Source of the DNA: Azospirillum rugosum | GTDB lineage: Bacteria; Pseudomonadota; Alphaproteobacteria; Azospirillales; Azospirillaceae | Assembly (NCBI RefSeq): GCF_017876155.1 | Contig: NZ_JAGINP010000005.1 | Span: 1 to 64,000 of the forward strand | Reading direction: 5' to 3' | Length of the DNA stretch: 64,000 nt | Part shown: one piece after another, positions 1 to 9,789 of the stretch | How positions within the stretch are numbered: position 1 is the first letter of the stretch | Layout: each line of letters begins with the position of its first letter | Notes under the pieces: generated by a model | The model's database searches: none | What the model saw: only the letters and a program-made list of their open reading frames with translations | Told to the model about the DNA's origin: nothing | Translations under genes and position numbers: made by a program

Positions 1-735
1 CCGCTCGGCTGCTCAACCCGCTCCGCTGTTCATGCTGCCGTACAGACCGTTCACTTTCCTCCGGTCGTCCTGTTCAGTTTCGAGCGCACTGTGCACGCAT
101 GACGATCTGTTCGGCTGGAAGCAGTTCCGGAAAGCCGGAGATTGGCGTAATCTTTCCAGCCATGATCGCCCCACTTTATGCTTGCGTTCATGGTATCGTA
201 TTTACAGACATTTTCTGTGTCCATGCGACGAAATGGCCGGGCTAGTCAGTCACTGGACATGCCTATGTATTTTTCGGAATTCAAAATTGAGGCTTTCCGG
301 CCGAAACAATGACACCGGCGCGCGCTCATCCCCGTCCGGCGTGCCCGCGGAGCGACGGGAGCACCGCGTCGCCAACCATCCGGAACTGTGGGATGCGCAA
401 CAGCGGCGGGTTTCCGGCGCGAGTAGCGTTGGGGCATGCCCACCCCAGCCACGGTCCACGCCATGTCCCGCCACACCGCGACCCGCCCGCCCGCAACGAT
501 CGTCCTCGTCCCCGCGAGCGAAAAGCCGATAATCGCGCGGGTGACGGAGGCGCGAGCCCCGGCCGCCGACCCCGCCAAGCCCCTGCCGCTGCACGACCGC
601 AGCTGCCCGCGCCGCGAGGTCGCCGTGCTGGGCGAGGTGGACAGCGGCTTCCACTGGGAATGGGCCTGAGGGATTGGGCCTGAGGGAATGGACTTGACCT
701 CCGCCGGACGCTGCCCATATGGCGGGCGTCTTCCC
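1..735. other. gene-poor left edge
   Basis: I see no convincing gene here. The first 300 bases are more A/T-rich than the rest of the window, and none of the reading frames looks like a conserved protein. A 77-codon frame at 436-669 on the plus strand has no clear ribosome binding site and no recognisable motif, so I do not call it. The stretch probably holds the promoter of the riboswitch-controlled gene downstream and the end of a gene outside the window. Confidence 0.5.
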
Positions 736-801
736 GTGAGGACGACCTCACCCCCGGATGCCGCCCTTCGGCACGGGAAGCCCGGCGGGGACGACCCTGC
801 C
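736..801 (+). promoter_or_regulatory. guanidine-II (mini-ykkC) riboswitch
   Basis: Two hairpins each carry an ACGA tetraloop, matching the ACGR loop of this class. The first has a 6-bp stem (736-741 with 746-751). The second has a 7-bp stem (784-790 with 795-801). The 32-nt linker contains its own small hairpin (GCCG at 760-763 with CGGC at 769-772). Just downstream, CCTCC at 800-804 can pair with the Shine-Dalgarno GGAGG at 813-817. Its first two bases belong to the second aptamer stem, so ligand binding should free the ribosome site. This matches the known ON-switch logic of the class, and the next gene encodes a guanidinium exporter. A 9-bp pairing of 730-738 with 772-780 could be an alternative fold. 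Confidence 0.88.
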
Positions 802-824
802 TCCATGGTACCGGAGGTTTCCCC

Positions 825-1142
825 GTGGCCTGGGGCATCCTGTTCCTCGCCGGCCTGTTCGAGGTCGGCTGGGCCATCGGCCTGAAGCAGACCGACGGCT
901 TCACCCGCCTTGTGCCCACACTCCTCACCCTCGCGGCGATGGCCGCCAGCCTCGGCCTGCTGGGCCTTGCGCTGAAAAGCCTGCCGCTCGGCACCGCCTA
1001 CGCCGTGTGGACCGGCGTCGGCACGGTCGGCACGGTGATCCTGGGCATCCTGCTCTATGGCGAGTCGGCGGACGCCGTCCGGCTGGGCTGCATCGCCCTG
1101 ATCATGGCCGGCATCGTCGGCCTGAAGCTGGTCACTCCGTAA
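825..1142 (+). CDS. gdx: SugE/Gdx-type guanidinium exporter (SMR family)
   Basis: A 105-residue small multidrug resistance protein with four hydrophobic segments. Gdx/SugE proteins export guanidinium in exchange for protons as a dual-topology dimer in the inner membrane. The central glutamate is present as E13 in LFEVGWAIG, and the [11 protein letters not shown] stretch is typical of the SugE branch. The start is a GTG at 825, with GGAGG at 813-817 placed 7 nt upstream. The gene sits directly behind a guanidine-II riboswitch, which supports guanidinium rather than general drug export. Its 3' end overlaps the convergent dehydrogenase gene by 11 nt. Confidence 0.93.
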   Translation: MAWGILFLAGLFEVGWAIGLKQTDGFTRLVPTLLTLAAMAASLGLLGLALKSLPLGTAYAVWTGVGTVGTVILGILLYGESADAVRLGCIALIMAGIVGLKLVTP

Positions 1143-2157
1143 CCTCTTCCCGGTCCCGAGCCAGCATCGCGCGCGCGGCGTAGCCGATCCCGCCGACCAC
1201 CGCCAGCCCGGCGAGCAAGGCGATGCCGCGCGCCGCCATGCCCGTGGTGGTCAGCGCCAGCGGCTGCTCCTGGTCGCGGAAACGGCCGTGCGTGCGGTGC
1301 AGGCGGCGCACCGGATCGAACAGATTGTCCGGCCGGCCGGGCCGCTCCGGCTCGTCCGTCTCCTGCCCTTCGAAGGCCATGGTCGCGACCTGATGGTCGG
1401 CGAAGGCCGGCAGGGCGTGCGTGCCCAGGATCGCCTCCACCGTCGAGAAGCCCAACCAGTGCTCCCGCTTCGGGTTCTCCGCGGCCTGCACGATGGCCCG
1501 GCCGATGTCGTCGGGGTCGTAGATGGTGCCGACCGGCTTGGCCCGGCGCGGCATGTGGCTGCGCGCCCAGTCGAACTGCGGCGTGTTGACCGCGGGAAGC
1601 TGAACCATGGTCAGCTGCACGTTGCTGCCGTCGTGGATCAGCTCCGTCCGCAGGCTGTCGATGAAGCCGCGGATGGCGCTCTTGGCGCCGCAATAGGCGG
1701 CCTGGAGCGGGATGGACCGGTAGGCCAGCGCCGAGCCGACCTGGACGATCACCCCGCGATCGCGGTTCTGCATGTGGTGCAGCGCCGCCATGGCGCCGTG
1801 CGCGGAGCCGAGGTAGGTCACCTCCGTCACCCGCCGCAGCTCCTCCGGCGACAGGTCGCGCACGCGCCCGAACACCGTGACCATGGCGTTGTTGACCCAC
1901 ACCTCGATGGGCCCCAGCGTCCGCTCCACCGCGTCGGCGGCGGCGAACATGGCGTCGGCGTCGGCCACGTCGGCGGGGATGGCCAGCGCCCGCCCGCCGA
2001 GCCGTTCCACCTCCGCCTTCACCTCCTCCAGCGCCTCGGCCGAGCGGGCGATCAGGCCGAGCGAGGCGCCCCAGTCGCGGGCGAAGGCCAGCGCGGTCGC
2101 CCGCCCGACCCCGGCCGACGCTCCGGTGACGACGACGACGGGGCGATGCTGGGCCAT
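1132..2157 (-). CDS. SDR family oxidoreductase with C-terminal membrane anchor
   Basis: A short-chain dehydrogenase/reductase of 341 residues, longer than the usual 250. The N-terminus carries the nucleotide motif TGASAGVG. The active-site pair is YCGAK (YxxxK), preceded by a conserved serine in VGSALAYRS. The C-terminal extension ends in a single hydrophobic segment ([20 protein letters not shown]) that may anchor it to the membrane. I chose the ATG at 2157 because GGGAGA lies just upstream; an ATG at 2196 in the same frame lacks this. The substrate cannot be told from sequence. It may share a transcript with the OsmC gene upstream on the same strand. Confidence 0.85.
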   Translation of the reverse strand: MAQHRPVVVVTGASAGVGRATALAFARDWGASLGLIARSAEALEEVKAEVERLGGRALAIPADVADADAMFAAADAVERTLGPIEVWVNNAMVTVFGRVRDLSPEELRRVTEVTYLGSAHGAMAALHHMQNRDRGVIVQVGSALAYRSIPLQAAYCGAKSAIRGFIDSLRTELIHDGSNVQLTMVQLPAVNTPQFDWARSHMPRRAKPVGTIYDPDDIGRAIVQAAENPKREHWLGFSTVEAILGTHALPAFADHQVATMAFEGQETDEPERPGRPDNLFDPVRRLHRTHGRFRDQEQPLALTTTGMAARGIALLAGLAVVGGIGYAARAMLARDREEVTE

Positions 2158-2210
2158 GAGCGGGTCTCCCGGGTTGTGCAGCCTGTGCTGTGCCAACCCG
2201 CGACCCGCCC

Positions 2211-2252
2211 TCTGGTTCCGTTGCGGTCTGGTTCCGTTGCGGTCTGGTTCCG
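2211..2252. repeat. 16-bp tandem repeat, about 2.6 copies
   Basis: The unit TCTGGTTCCGTTGCGG occurs at 2211-2226 and 2227-2242, with a partial third copy from 2243. The array lies between the 3' end of the OsmC gene and the start of the dehydrogenase gene and reaches the OsmC stop codon. Such short arrays are prone to copy-number change by slippage. Confidence 0.85.
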
Positions 2253-2253
2253 T

Positions 2254-2673
2254 TTAGGGCGCTTCGCGGATTTCGAAGTCGTGGGTGATGGTGGCCGTGG
2301 CGCCCAGCATGATGGAGGCGGAGCAGTATTTCTCCGCTGACAGGGCGATGGCGCGCTCCACCTTGCCGGCGTCGAGCCCGCGGCCGGTGACGATGAAGTG
2401 CACGTGGATCTTGGTGAAGACCTTCGGGTCGGTCTCGGCCCGCTCCGCCTCGATCTCCGCCACGCAGTCGGTGATGGCTTGGCGGCCCTTCTCCAGGATC
2501 ATGACGACGTCGAAGCTGGTGCAGCCGCCCATGCCGATCAGCAGCATCTCCATGGGCCGGATGCCCAGGTTGCGCCCGCCCGCCTCCGGCGCGCCGTCCA
2601 TCACCACGGCGTGTCCGCTGCCGGACTCGCCGACGAACATCTTCCCGTCAACCCACGCAACGCGCGCCTTCAT
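2254..2673 (-). CDS. OsmC family peroxide reductase
   Basis: A 139-residue OsmC/Ohr-fold protein, resembling the YhfA-like branch. This family reduces organic hydroperoxides using two cysteines, in the cytoplasm. Both are present: C51 in GMGGCTSFD at the start of the central helix, and C117 in EKYCSAS. The length matches the family. The gene lies upstream of the SDR gene on the same strand, with a 16-bp tandem repeat between them. Whether the substrate is an organic hydroperoxide or another sulfur oxidant cannot be decided here. Confidence 0.9.
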   Translation of the reverse strand: MKARVAWVDGKMFVGESGSGHAVVMDGAPEAGGRNLGIRPMEMLLIGMGGCTSFDVVMILEKGRQAITDCVAEIEAERAETDPKVFTKIHVHFIVTGRGLDAGKVERAIALSAEKYCSASIMLGATATITHDFEIREAP

Positions 2674-2705
2674 GGCGGTTTCTCCGATTGTGCAATGCGC
2701 AAGAC

Positions 2706-2857
2706 GTTGGGTTTCGCTGACGCTCCACCCAACCTACAACCCAATCCCCCTCTCCCCTCTGGGGAGAGGGTCGGGGTGAGGGGGTTGCGCTTTTGCCGGA
2801 CGTACCAGAGTCGCGGGGCCCCCTCACCCTAACCCTCTCCCCAGAGGGGAGAGGGGA
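2706..2857. repeat. composite dispersed palindromic repeat
   Basis: Two repeat families sit side by side. At 2706-2737 is an element whose ends GTTGGGT and ACCCAAC face each other. At 2749-2784 and 2816-2855 is a pair of inverted C/G-rich elements whose core is CCCTCTCCCC, each also containing its own CTCTCCCCTCTGGGGAGAG-type palindrome. Related copies occur elsewhere in the window, always between genes or at gene ends. No transposase is near, so these look like non-autonomous REP-like units. Confidence 0.8.
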
Positions 2858-2865
2858 CAACAGGC

Positions 2866-3324
2866 CTACTCTTCCAGCGGATGGCAGGGCTTGCAGGTGG
2901 TCGGCCAGGGTTCGCCCAGGTCTTCCACGAAGCAGGTCCAGTTGGTCGCGTCCAGCCGGATGCAGCCGCCGCCGGCGAAGTCCAGCACCACGCCGCCCTC
3001 CACCGCCTCGATGGCGAGCAGTTCCAGGATCTGGCGGCGGTCCTTCAGGTCGATGTCCTTGACCTTCACGCCCGTCACCCCTTCAACCCGCACGCCGCAG
3101 TGGGTGCGCTCGAAGGGGATCAGGACGTCGTCGTCGGCCGCCGGGCCGGGGCGCGGCTGGTCGGCGGTCTCCCACTTGAAGCGGTTGACCACCAGCACGA
3201 ACCGCCGCTCCTCCGGCAGGAAGCACATGTCGCCGATGGGGACGATGGCGTCCTGGAGGCAGGCGGACACGACCTTCAGGTCGTCCTGGTCCTGGGCGCG
3301 CAGTCTAATCGGCGTGGCGGTCAT
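2866..3324 (-). CDS. DUF2948 family protein
   Basis: A 152-residue soluble protein that I assign to DUF2948, an alphaproteobacterial family of unknown function commonly found beside murA, as here. It begins with an RLRAQDQDDLKVVSACLQD stretch, has a central FKWE motif after LVVNRF, and ends in a cysteine-containing tail (CKPCHP). There is no signal peptide or membrane segment. Gene order murA then DUF2948 on the same strand, 35 bp apart, suggests cotranscription, but this does not by itself show a cell-wall role. Confidence 0.8.
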   Translation of the reverse strand: MTATPIRLRAQDQDDLKVVSACLQDAIVPIGDMCFLPEERRFVLVVNRFKWETADQPRPGPAADDDVLIPFERTHCGVRVEGVTGVKVKDIDLKDRRQILELLAIEAVEGGVVLDFAGGGCIRLDATNWTCFVEDLGEPWPTTCKPCHPLEE

Positions 3325-3359
3325 GGGCTTCCCTTGGTTGCAGCGACGGGTTTAGGGCG

Positions 3360-4652
<1,293 letters not shown>

Positions 4653-4703
4653 GAAGCTGTCTTGTCCGGTCTGAGACTGTGGTTGAGGCCGAGGCCCGGC
4701 GGG

Positions 4704-5258
4704 TTACAACCGGGGCAGCGTCACTCCCTTTTGGCCCATGTACTTGCCGGACTTGTCCGCGTAGGAGGTCTCGCAGACGCTGTCCCCCTTGAGGAACAGG
4801 AACTGGCAGAGGCCTTCGTTGGCGTACACCTTCGCCGGCAGGGGCGTCGTGTTTGAAATCTCCAGCGTGACGTGGCCTTCCCATTCGGGCTCCAGCGGCG
4901 TCACGTTGACGATCAGGCCGCAGCGCGCGTAGGTGCTCTTGCCCAGGCAGATCACCAGCACGTCGCGGGGAATGCGGAAATACTCCACCGTCCGGGCCAG
5001 CGCGAAGCTGTTCGGCGGGATGATGCAGACATCCACCTTGCGGTCGACGAAGCTGCTGTCGTCGAACTCCTTCGGGTCGACGATGGCGTTGTCCACGTTG
5101 GTGAAGATCTTGAATTCGTCGGCAACCCGCGCGTCGTACCCGTAGGAGGACAGCCCGTAGGAGATCACGCCCTGACGCTGCTGCTTCTCGACGAAGGGTT
5201 CGATCATGCCTTTGGTCTCGGCCATCTCGCGGATCCAGGTGTCCGGCATGATGCCCAT
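4704..5258 (-). CDS. dcd: dCTP deaminase
   Basis: Deaminates dCTP to dUTP, feeding dTMP synthesis. The 184-residue length fits the trimeric Dcd family. The core motif runs [19 protein letters not shown] and then [11 protein letters not shown], which contains the expected catalytic glutamate near E133. It starts [10 protein letters not shown]; the ATG at 5249 is an alternative start three codons in. The gene lies about 50 bp upstream of murA on the same strand. Confidence 0.96.
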   Translation of the reverse strand: MGIMPDTWIREMAETKGMIEPFVEKQQRQGVISYGLSSYGYDARVADEFKIFTNVDNAIVDPKEFDDSSFVDRKVDVCIIPPNSFALARTVEYFRIPRDVLVICLGKSTYARCGLIVNVTPLEPEWEGHVTLEISNTTPLPAKVYANEGLCQFLFLKGDSVCETSYADKSGKYMGQKGVTLPRL

Positions 5259-5386
5259 CGTCGGGGTCTCCTCGGGTCTCTAAGGGGGGTTGAACCTACA
5301 AGGCGTTGTAGCGGAGCATGCGGGCATCCTCAAGGGAAGGAATTGGGGCTTTTTGCATGGAAGCCCCCGCAAAAGGACAAAGTTGA

Positions 5387-5830
5387 ATGACCGACGCCAT
5401 CACCGCAGCGCCCATCACGCTTTCCCTCGCCGACCGGCTCGACCCGGCGGAGGTGAAGCACATCCACGGGGAGCTGCGCGCCTTCAACGAACAGTTCACC
5501 AAGCCCTACGACCTCCGCGACCTGAGCGTGACCGCGCGCGACGCCGAGGGCACGCTGCTGGGCGGCCTGACCGGCCACACGAACTGGGAGTGGCTGTATG
5601 TGGACTACCTGTGGGTCCACGAGAGCCAGCGCGGCACCGGCCTGGGCTCCCGCCTGATGGCGGCGGCCGAGGAGGAGGCGGTGCGGCGTGACTGCCGCTG
5701 GTCGCGGCTCTACACCTACGATTTCCAGGCGCCGGGGTTCTACAAGAAGCTCGGCTACGAGGTGTGGGCGGAGCTGGAGGGGTACCCGCCGGGGCACACG
5801 CAGATTTGGCTGCGGAAGGCGCTGGGGTAA
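5387..5830 (+). CDS. GNAT family N-acetyltransferase
   Basis: A 147-residue Gcn5-related acetyltransferase. The acetyl-CoA pyrophosphate loop is visible as QRGTGLGSRLM at about residues 84-94, and a typical C-terminal strand-helix follows (APGFYKKLGYEVW). The acceptor is unknown. The gene stands alone between the divergent dcd gene and a dispersed repeat. The length is normal for a single GNAT domain. Confidence 0.9.
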   Translation: MTDAITAAPITLSLADRLDPAEVKHIHGELRAFNEQFTKPYDLRDLSVTARDAEGTLLGGLTGHTNWEWLYVDYLWVHESQRGTGLGSRLMAAAEEEAVRRDCRWSRLYTYDFQAPGFYKKLGYEVWAELEGYPPGHTQIWLRKALG

Positions 5831-5842
5831 AAATTGTCGCAC

Positions 5843-5953
5843 CGGGCCCCCACCCTAACCCTCCCCCATCTTCGGCGAGGGAGGGGACTGCCGCCGCGCG
5901 TCCCTCAAAGCCCTCCCCCGCGAAGTGGGGGAGGGTTGGGTGGGGGCCCAGCG
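5843..5953. repeat. dispersed inverted repeat, C/G-rich family
   Basis: Two long arms face each other: CCCCCACCCTAACCCTCCCCC near 5850 and its complement near 5930-5950, with shorter hairpins inside each arm. It lies between the convergent GNAT and DMT transporter genes and could end transcription from both sides. Confidence 0.75.
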
Positions 5954-5971
5954 CAGCCACTCCCCCCTACC

Positions 5972-6901
5972 CTACACCCGCTCCGTCCGCTGAACCGCGG
6001 CTTCGTTCCGTTTCAGGTACAGGATCACGGCGCAGACCAGGGCCATACCGGCGACCTGGGGCGGATCGAAGCGTTCGCCGAGAAGGGCGTAGGCCGTTAG
6101 CCCAGCGAAGACCGGGTCGAGCATCCCGATCACCGTCGCCGGGAACGGATCGATGGTCCGCAGCCCTTCCAGGTACAACCAATAGGGGATCACGGTGCCG
6201 AAGACGCCGACGAACAGGGTGAAGCCGGCCAGCCCCCAGCTCATTTCAACGGCGGAATAGTCGATCGCGGGCGTCGCCACCAGCCAGAACAGCGCCGATA
6301 GGAAGAAGGGCCAGAAGGTCATGGACCAGCTGTCCAGCCCCCGCCGGTGCCCGTCGGCGCAACGGACGTTGTAGGCGGCGAAGGACACGGCGCAGAGCAG
6401 CCCCACGATAGCTCCCATCGCGTTTCCGCTCCACAAGGCCGGGTCGTAGCCGCCGACCAGCAGGAAGCAGCCGAGCGCGTTGCCAGCCAGGATCAGCACC
6501 ACCGGCCGGTTGAGCCTGTGGGTGCCGAGAACCACGCCGGCGGCCACGATCAGCATCGGCGCCGTGTATTCCAGCATCAGCGCCAGCGCCACGTTGGTCA
6601 GCGCGATGGCGTAGAAGAAGGTGACGTTGACCAGTGTCAGCCAGACGCCGAGTTCCAGCAGGAACGGCGCGTCGGCCCGGCGGATCCGGATCGGCTTGCG
6701 CAGCGCCAGCATGACCAGGGCCAGCGTGGCCGAGGCCACGACGGCGCGCAGCGCGATCATGACCAGCGGCGGCATGGAGGCGACGAACAGCATCTTCGCC
6801 ACCGTCCCGGCGATGCCGAACAGCAGCGCGGACGACACGATGCAGGCATAGCCGAGCAGGCGTGCCTGGGAACCCTGCGCCGTCACGTCCGCCATCGCCA
6901 T
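5972..6901 (-). CDS. EamA/DMT family transporter
   Basis: A drug/metabolite transporter with about ten hydrophobic segments in two EamA repeats, in the inner membrane. The first helix starts at LLGYACIVSSALLFG and the protein ends in a short basic tail. Total length is about 309 residues from the ATG at 6901. A TTG eight codons further upstream and an ATG two codons downstream are alternatives; AAGGGA lies just before 6901. These exporters move amino acids or other small metabolites, and the substrate cannot be predicted. Confidence 0.85.
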   Translation of the reverse strand: MAMADVTAQGSQARLLGYACIVSSALLFGIAGTVAKMLFVASMPPLVMIALRAVVASATLALVMLALRKPIRIRRADAPFLLELGVWLTLVNVTFFYAIALTNVALALMLEYTAPMLIVAAGVVLGTHRLNRPVVLILAGNALGCFLLVGGYDPALWSGNAMGAIVGLLCAVSFAAYNVRCADGHRRGLDSWSMTFWPFFLSALFWLVATPAIDYSAVEMSWGLAGFTLFVGVFGTVIPYWLYLEGLRTIDPFPATVIGMLDPVFAGLTAYALLGERFDPPQVAGMALVCAVILYLKRNEAAVQRTERV

Positions 6902-6979
6902 TGTCCCTTGTTGTGGCTGGGGCAACCATAGCGGGAAAGCGGGGCGGGAACCCGTGCGGCAAATGCGCCGCTTCGGCGG

Positions 6980-7129
6980 TCAGACTTGCTGCTCGTCCTT
7001 CTCCCGCCCCCGGGCCTGTTCCTTGCGCTTGCGCAGGTTCTCGCGCAGGCGAGCGGCGAGGCGTTCCTGCTTGTCGTCCTTTTTCGGCGGGGCGGCGGGC
7101 TTCTTGATGTCGTTTTCGGTCGTGGTCAT
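6980..7129 (-). CDS. small highly basic protein coupled to asnB
   Basis: A 49-residue lysine/arginine-rich protein whose ATG overlaps the asnB stop codon in an ATGA arrangement, implying translational coupling. The sequence is charged throughout (KKDDKQERLAARLRENLRKR in its middle) and should form one long amphipathic helix. It has no signal peptide or membrane segment. I do not recognise a function. Short basic helices of this type could bind RNA or a partner protein. It may be overlooked because of its size. Confidence 0.6.
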   Translation of the reverse strand: MTTTENDIKKPAAPPKKDDKQERLAARLRENLRKRKEQARGREKDEQQV

Positions 7130-9117
7130 GCGGCGCTCGCGGCAAGCGGGGCGGCGGTGGGGGTCGGGGCGCTCCAGCGCTGGTGCCAGGCCTGGAACAT
7201 CAGGACGTTCCACAGCGGGTGCTGGTGGTTGCGGGTGCCCGCCAGATGCTCGGCCCAGCGGGCGCGGATCGGGGCCGGGTCGAAGAAGCCGTCGGCGCGC
7301 AGGCGGCGCTCGTCCAGCAGGTCCTCGGCCCAGTCGCGCAGGGGGCCGCGCAGCCACGCGTCGATGGGCACGGCGAAGCCGGACTTCGGGCGCTCCACCA
7401 ACTCCCGCGGGACGTGGCGGTGCAGAACCTGGCGGAGCAGCCACTTGCCCTGCCCGTCCCGGATCTTCTGGGCCGGCGGCACGCGCCAGGCGAACTCCAC
7501 CACTCGGTGGTCGAGCAGAGGCACGCGGGCTTCCAGCGACACGCCCATGCTGGCGCGGTCGACCTTGGCCAGGATGTCGTCGGGCATGTAGGTGACGCTG
7601 TCGAGATACTGCATGCGCTCGACAAAGTCCGGGATGGCCTGGGCCACCCGGTCGTCCCACAGCAGGCCGCGCGGCTCCCGCCCGCCGCGGACCAGCGCGT
7701 CGGGGTCGTCCCATTGGCTGACCAAGCGCCGGTACAGCGCGTCCGGATCGCCGGAGCCCAGCACGCCGGCCAGCTTGTGCAGCTTGTCGCCGGGCTGGCG
7801 GATGCGGTTCGCGGCGGGCAGCAGCCCGAACAGCGCGTCCCACCCCTGCGGCTTCACCGCGCGGATCAGCCCGGCCGCCCCCTGGCGCAACGCGCCCGGC
7901 AGCGGAGCCACGCGGCGCCATACCGCGGGCGCGCGGAGATAGCGGTTGTAGCCGGCGAACAGCTCGTCCCCGCCGTCGCCCGACAGGGCCACGGTGACGG
8001 AGCGGCGCGTCATTTCCGACACCAGGACCGTCGGGATCTGGGAGCTGTCGGCGAAGGGCTCGTCGTACCAGTCCGGCAGCTTGGGGATGATGTCCAGCGC
8101 GTGGGCGGGTTCGACCCGCAGCTCCGTATGGTCGGTGCCGAGGTGGGCGGCGACGGCGCGGGCGTGGTCGGCCTCGTCGTAGTCGCCCTCGCCGAAGCCG
8201 ATGGTGAAGCTGCGCACCGGCCGGTCGCTCTGCGCCTGCATCAGCGCGACAACCGTGGAACTGTCGATGCCGCCGGACAGGAAGGCGCCGAGCGGCACGT
8301 CGGCCATCATCTGCCGCCCAACGGCGTCCTTCAGCAGCGCTTCAAGCGCGTCGGTCGCTTCATTGTCGGACAAGGACAACCGGTCGGCGATCCCCGCCCG
8401 CGCGGCCTCGGCGGCATCCCAATAGACGGTGCGCTCCGGCTCCCGCCCCGGCCGGATCGTCAGGATCGTGCCGGGTTCCAGCTTCGCGACACCCCTATAG
8501 ATGCTGTGCGGCGCGGGGACGTAGCTGAAGCGCATGTAGGCGGAGAGCGCGTCGCGGTCGATCTCCGCCGCGAAGGCCTGGTGGGCGCGCAAGGCCTTGG
8601 GCTGGGAGCCGAACAGCAGCGTCCCGTTCATCCGCGCCCAGTAGAGTGGCTTCACGCCGAGATGGTCGCGGACGAGGTACAGGACGCGGTCGCGCCGGTC
8701 CCACAGGGCGAAGGCGAAGATGCCGACGAGGCGCCGGACCGTGCGCTCCACACCCCAGGCGGCGCAGCCTTCCAGCAGCACCTCGGTGTCGGAATGGCCG
8801 CGGAAGCTGTGGCCGGCGGCTTCCAGCTCGGCGCGGAGGTCCTGGAAATTGTAGATCTCGCCATTGTAGGCGATGACCCAGCGCCCGTCCGCGGAGTCCA
8901 TCGGCTGGCGGCCGAGCGGCGACAGATCGACGATGGCGAGGCGCCGGTGGCCGAAGGCGATGCCCGCCGCCTCGTCGGCCCAGACGCCGTCGCCGTCCGG
9001 GCCGCGGTGGGCGATGGTGTCGGCCATGCGCCGCGCCACGGCCTCCAGGCCGGCCGCTTCAGGATCGGCATAGGCCCGCTGTTCCGACAGGGCCAGGAAG
9101 CCGCAGATGCCGCACAT
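7126..9117 (-). CDS. asnB: asparagine synthase (glutamine-hydrolysing), AsnB type
   Basis: Two-domain amidotransferase of 663 residues. The N-terminal class II glutaminase domain begins MCGICGF, with C2 as nucleophile, and contains AYNGEIYNF. The C-terminal ATP-pyrophosphatase domain has the PP-loop LSGGIDSS. It makes asparagine from aspartate, or amidates a sugar acid or other carboxylate. Homologues in polysaccharide clusters often do the latter. The position next to a divergent glycan cluster, and the long C-terminus, favour a role in modifying a surface sugar, but plain asparagine synthesis is equally possible. Confidence 0.92.
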   Translation of the reverse strand: MCGICGFLALSEQRAYADPEAAGLEAVARRMADTIAHRGPDGDGVWADEAAGIAFGHRRLAIVDLSPLGRQPMDSADGRWVIAYNGEIYNFQDLRAELEAAGHSFRGHSDTEVLLEGCAAWGVERTVRRLVGIFAFALWDRRDRVLYLVRDHLGVKPLYWARMNGTLLFGSQPKALRAHQAFAAEIDRDALSAYMRFSYVPAPHSIYRGVAKLEPGTILTIRPGREPERTVYWDAAEAARAGIADRLSLSDNEATDALEALLKDAVGRQMMADVPLGAFLSGGIDSSTVVALMQAQSDRPVRSFTIGFGEGDYDEADHARAVAAHLGTDHTELRVEPAHALDIIPKLPDWYDEPFADSSQIPTVLVSEMTRRSVTVALSGDGGDELFAGYNRYLRAPAVWRRVAPLPGALRQGAAGLIRAVKPQGWDALFGLLPAANRIRQPGDKLHKLAGVLGSGDPDALYRRLVSQWDDPDALVRGGREPRGLLWDDRVAQAIPDFVERMQYLDSVTYMPDDILAKVDRASMGVSLEARVPLLDHRVVEFAWRVPPAQKIRDGQGKWLLRQVLHRHVPRELVERPKSGFAVPIDAWLRGPLRDWAEDLLDERRLRADGFFDPAPIRARWAEHLAGTRNHQHPLWNVLMFQAWHQRWSAPTPTAAPLAASAA

Positions 9118-9135
9118 GCGCGTCTCTATCTCAAA

Positions 9136-9268
9136 GCCCCTCTCCCTTGATGGGAGAGGGGTTGGGGTGAGGGTGGCGCCGGCTTTGCCGGCCGGAAACT
9201 GTTTTCCCGCCTATCGGCGGTAACGCCCCCTCATCCCAACCCTTCTCCCACAAGGGGAGAAGGGCTAT
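9136..9268. repeat. dispersed inverted repeat, C/G-rich family
   Basis: Arms CCCCTCTCCCTTGATGGGAG near 9138 and its near-complement ending near 9268 enclose about 60 bp of other sequence. Each arm forms its own hairpin. It lies in the gap between asnB and the next minus-strand gene. Confidence 0.75.
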
Positions 9269-9275
9269 TTCGTTG

Positions 9276-9614
9276 TTAGTGGTCGGAGCGGTGCAGGATG
9301 CTGTCGCGCAGGCCGGTGTCGTAGGCCATGCCCTCCGCGGTGATGATGGCGCGGCCGGGCTCCTGAACCAGCATCTTCTTACGCTGCAGTGCGGTCCAGA
9401 CGGCGCCGTTGTTCAGGCCCGTCGCATCGCTGCCGCTGACCACCGCGCTGCCCAGGTGGAAATGGTTGCCGTGGGCGTGCGGCAGGGCGGTGATGACGAA
9501 CGCACCCTCTTCGCCTTCGGCCGGCGTGTTCTCCAGGCGGGCGATTTCCTGAAGCAGAGTCAGCGTCTTGAGCTGAAGCGGGTTGAGGTTCGCGGGATTC
9601 TTCTTGGGCGGCAT
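9276..9614 (-). CDS. conserved hypothetical protein, possible winged-helix fold
   Basis: A 112-residue protein starting MPPKKNPANLNPLQLKTL. An N-terminal helix is followed by a His-rich turn (ALPHAHGNHFHLG) and a C-terminal part (ALQRKKMLVQE then ITAEGMAYDTG) that resembles the recognition helix and wing of small winged-helix DNA-binding proteins. I recall similar proteins in Rhodospirillales, but know no function. The ribosome binding site is weak. The histidine cluster could bind metal (inference). Confidence 0.65.
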   Translation of the reverse strand: MPPKKNPANLNPLQLKTLTLLQEIARLENTPAEGEEGAFVITALPHAHGNHFHLGSAVVSGSDATGLNNGAVWTALQRKKMLVQEPGRAIITAEGMAYDTGLRDSILHRSDH

Positions 9615-9789
9615 GGAGGTCCAGACTGGCAACGGTGAAAGATCGCGGCAGTAGATCGGGTGATCGCAGCCCCTGTCAAGCGGGCGGCGCCTTTTTGTGG
9701 ACTGGCATCGTGGCGCGGCCTCGGGCATAAGACGGATGGACAGGCGCGCGCTTTCACATGTTCGCGCGCGTCGTTTAAGGATGGTGGAT

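Noticed and set aside
436..669. 77-codon frame on the plus strand near the left edge
   Set aside because: No ribosome site, no recognisable motif, and high GC makes long false frames common.
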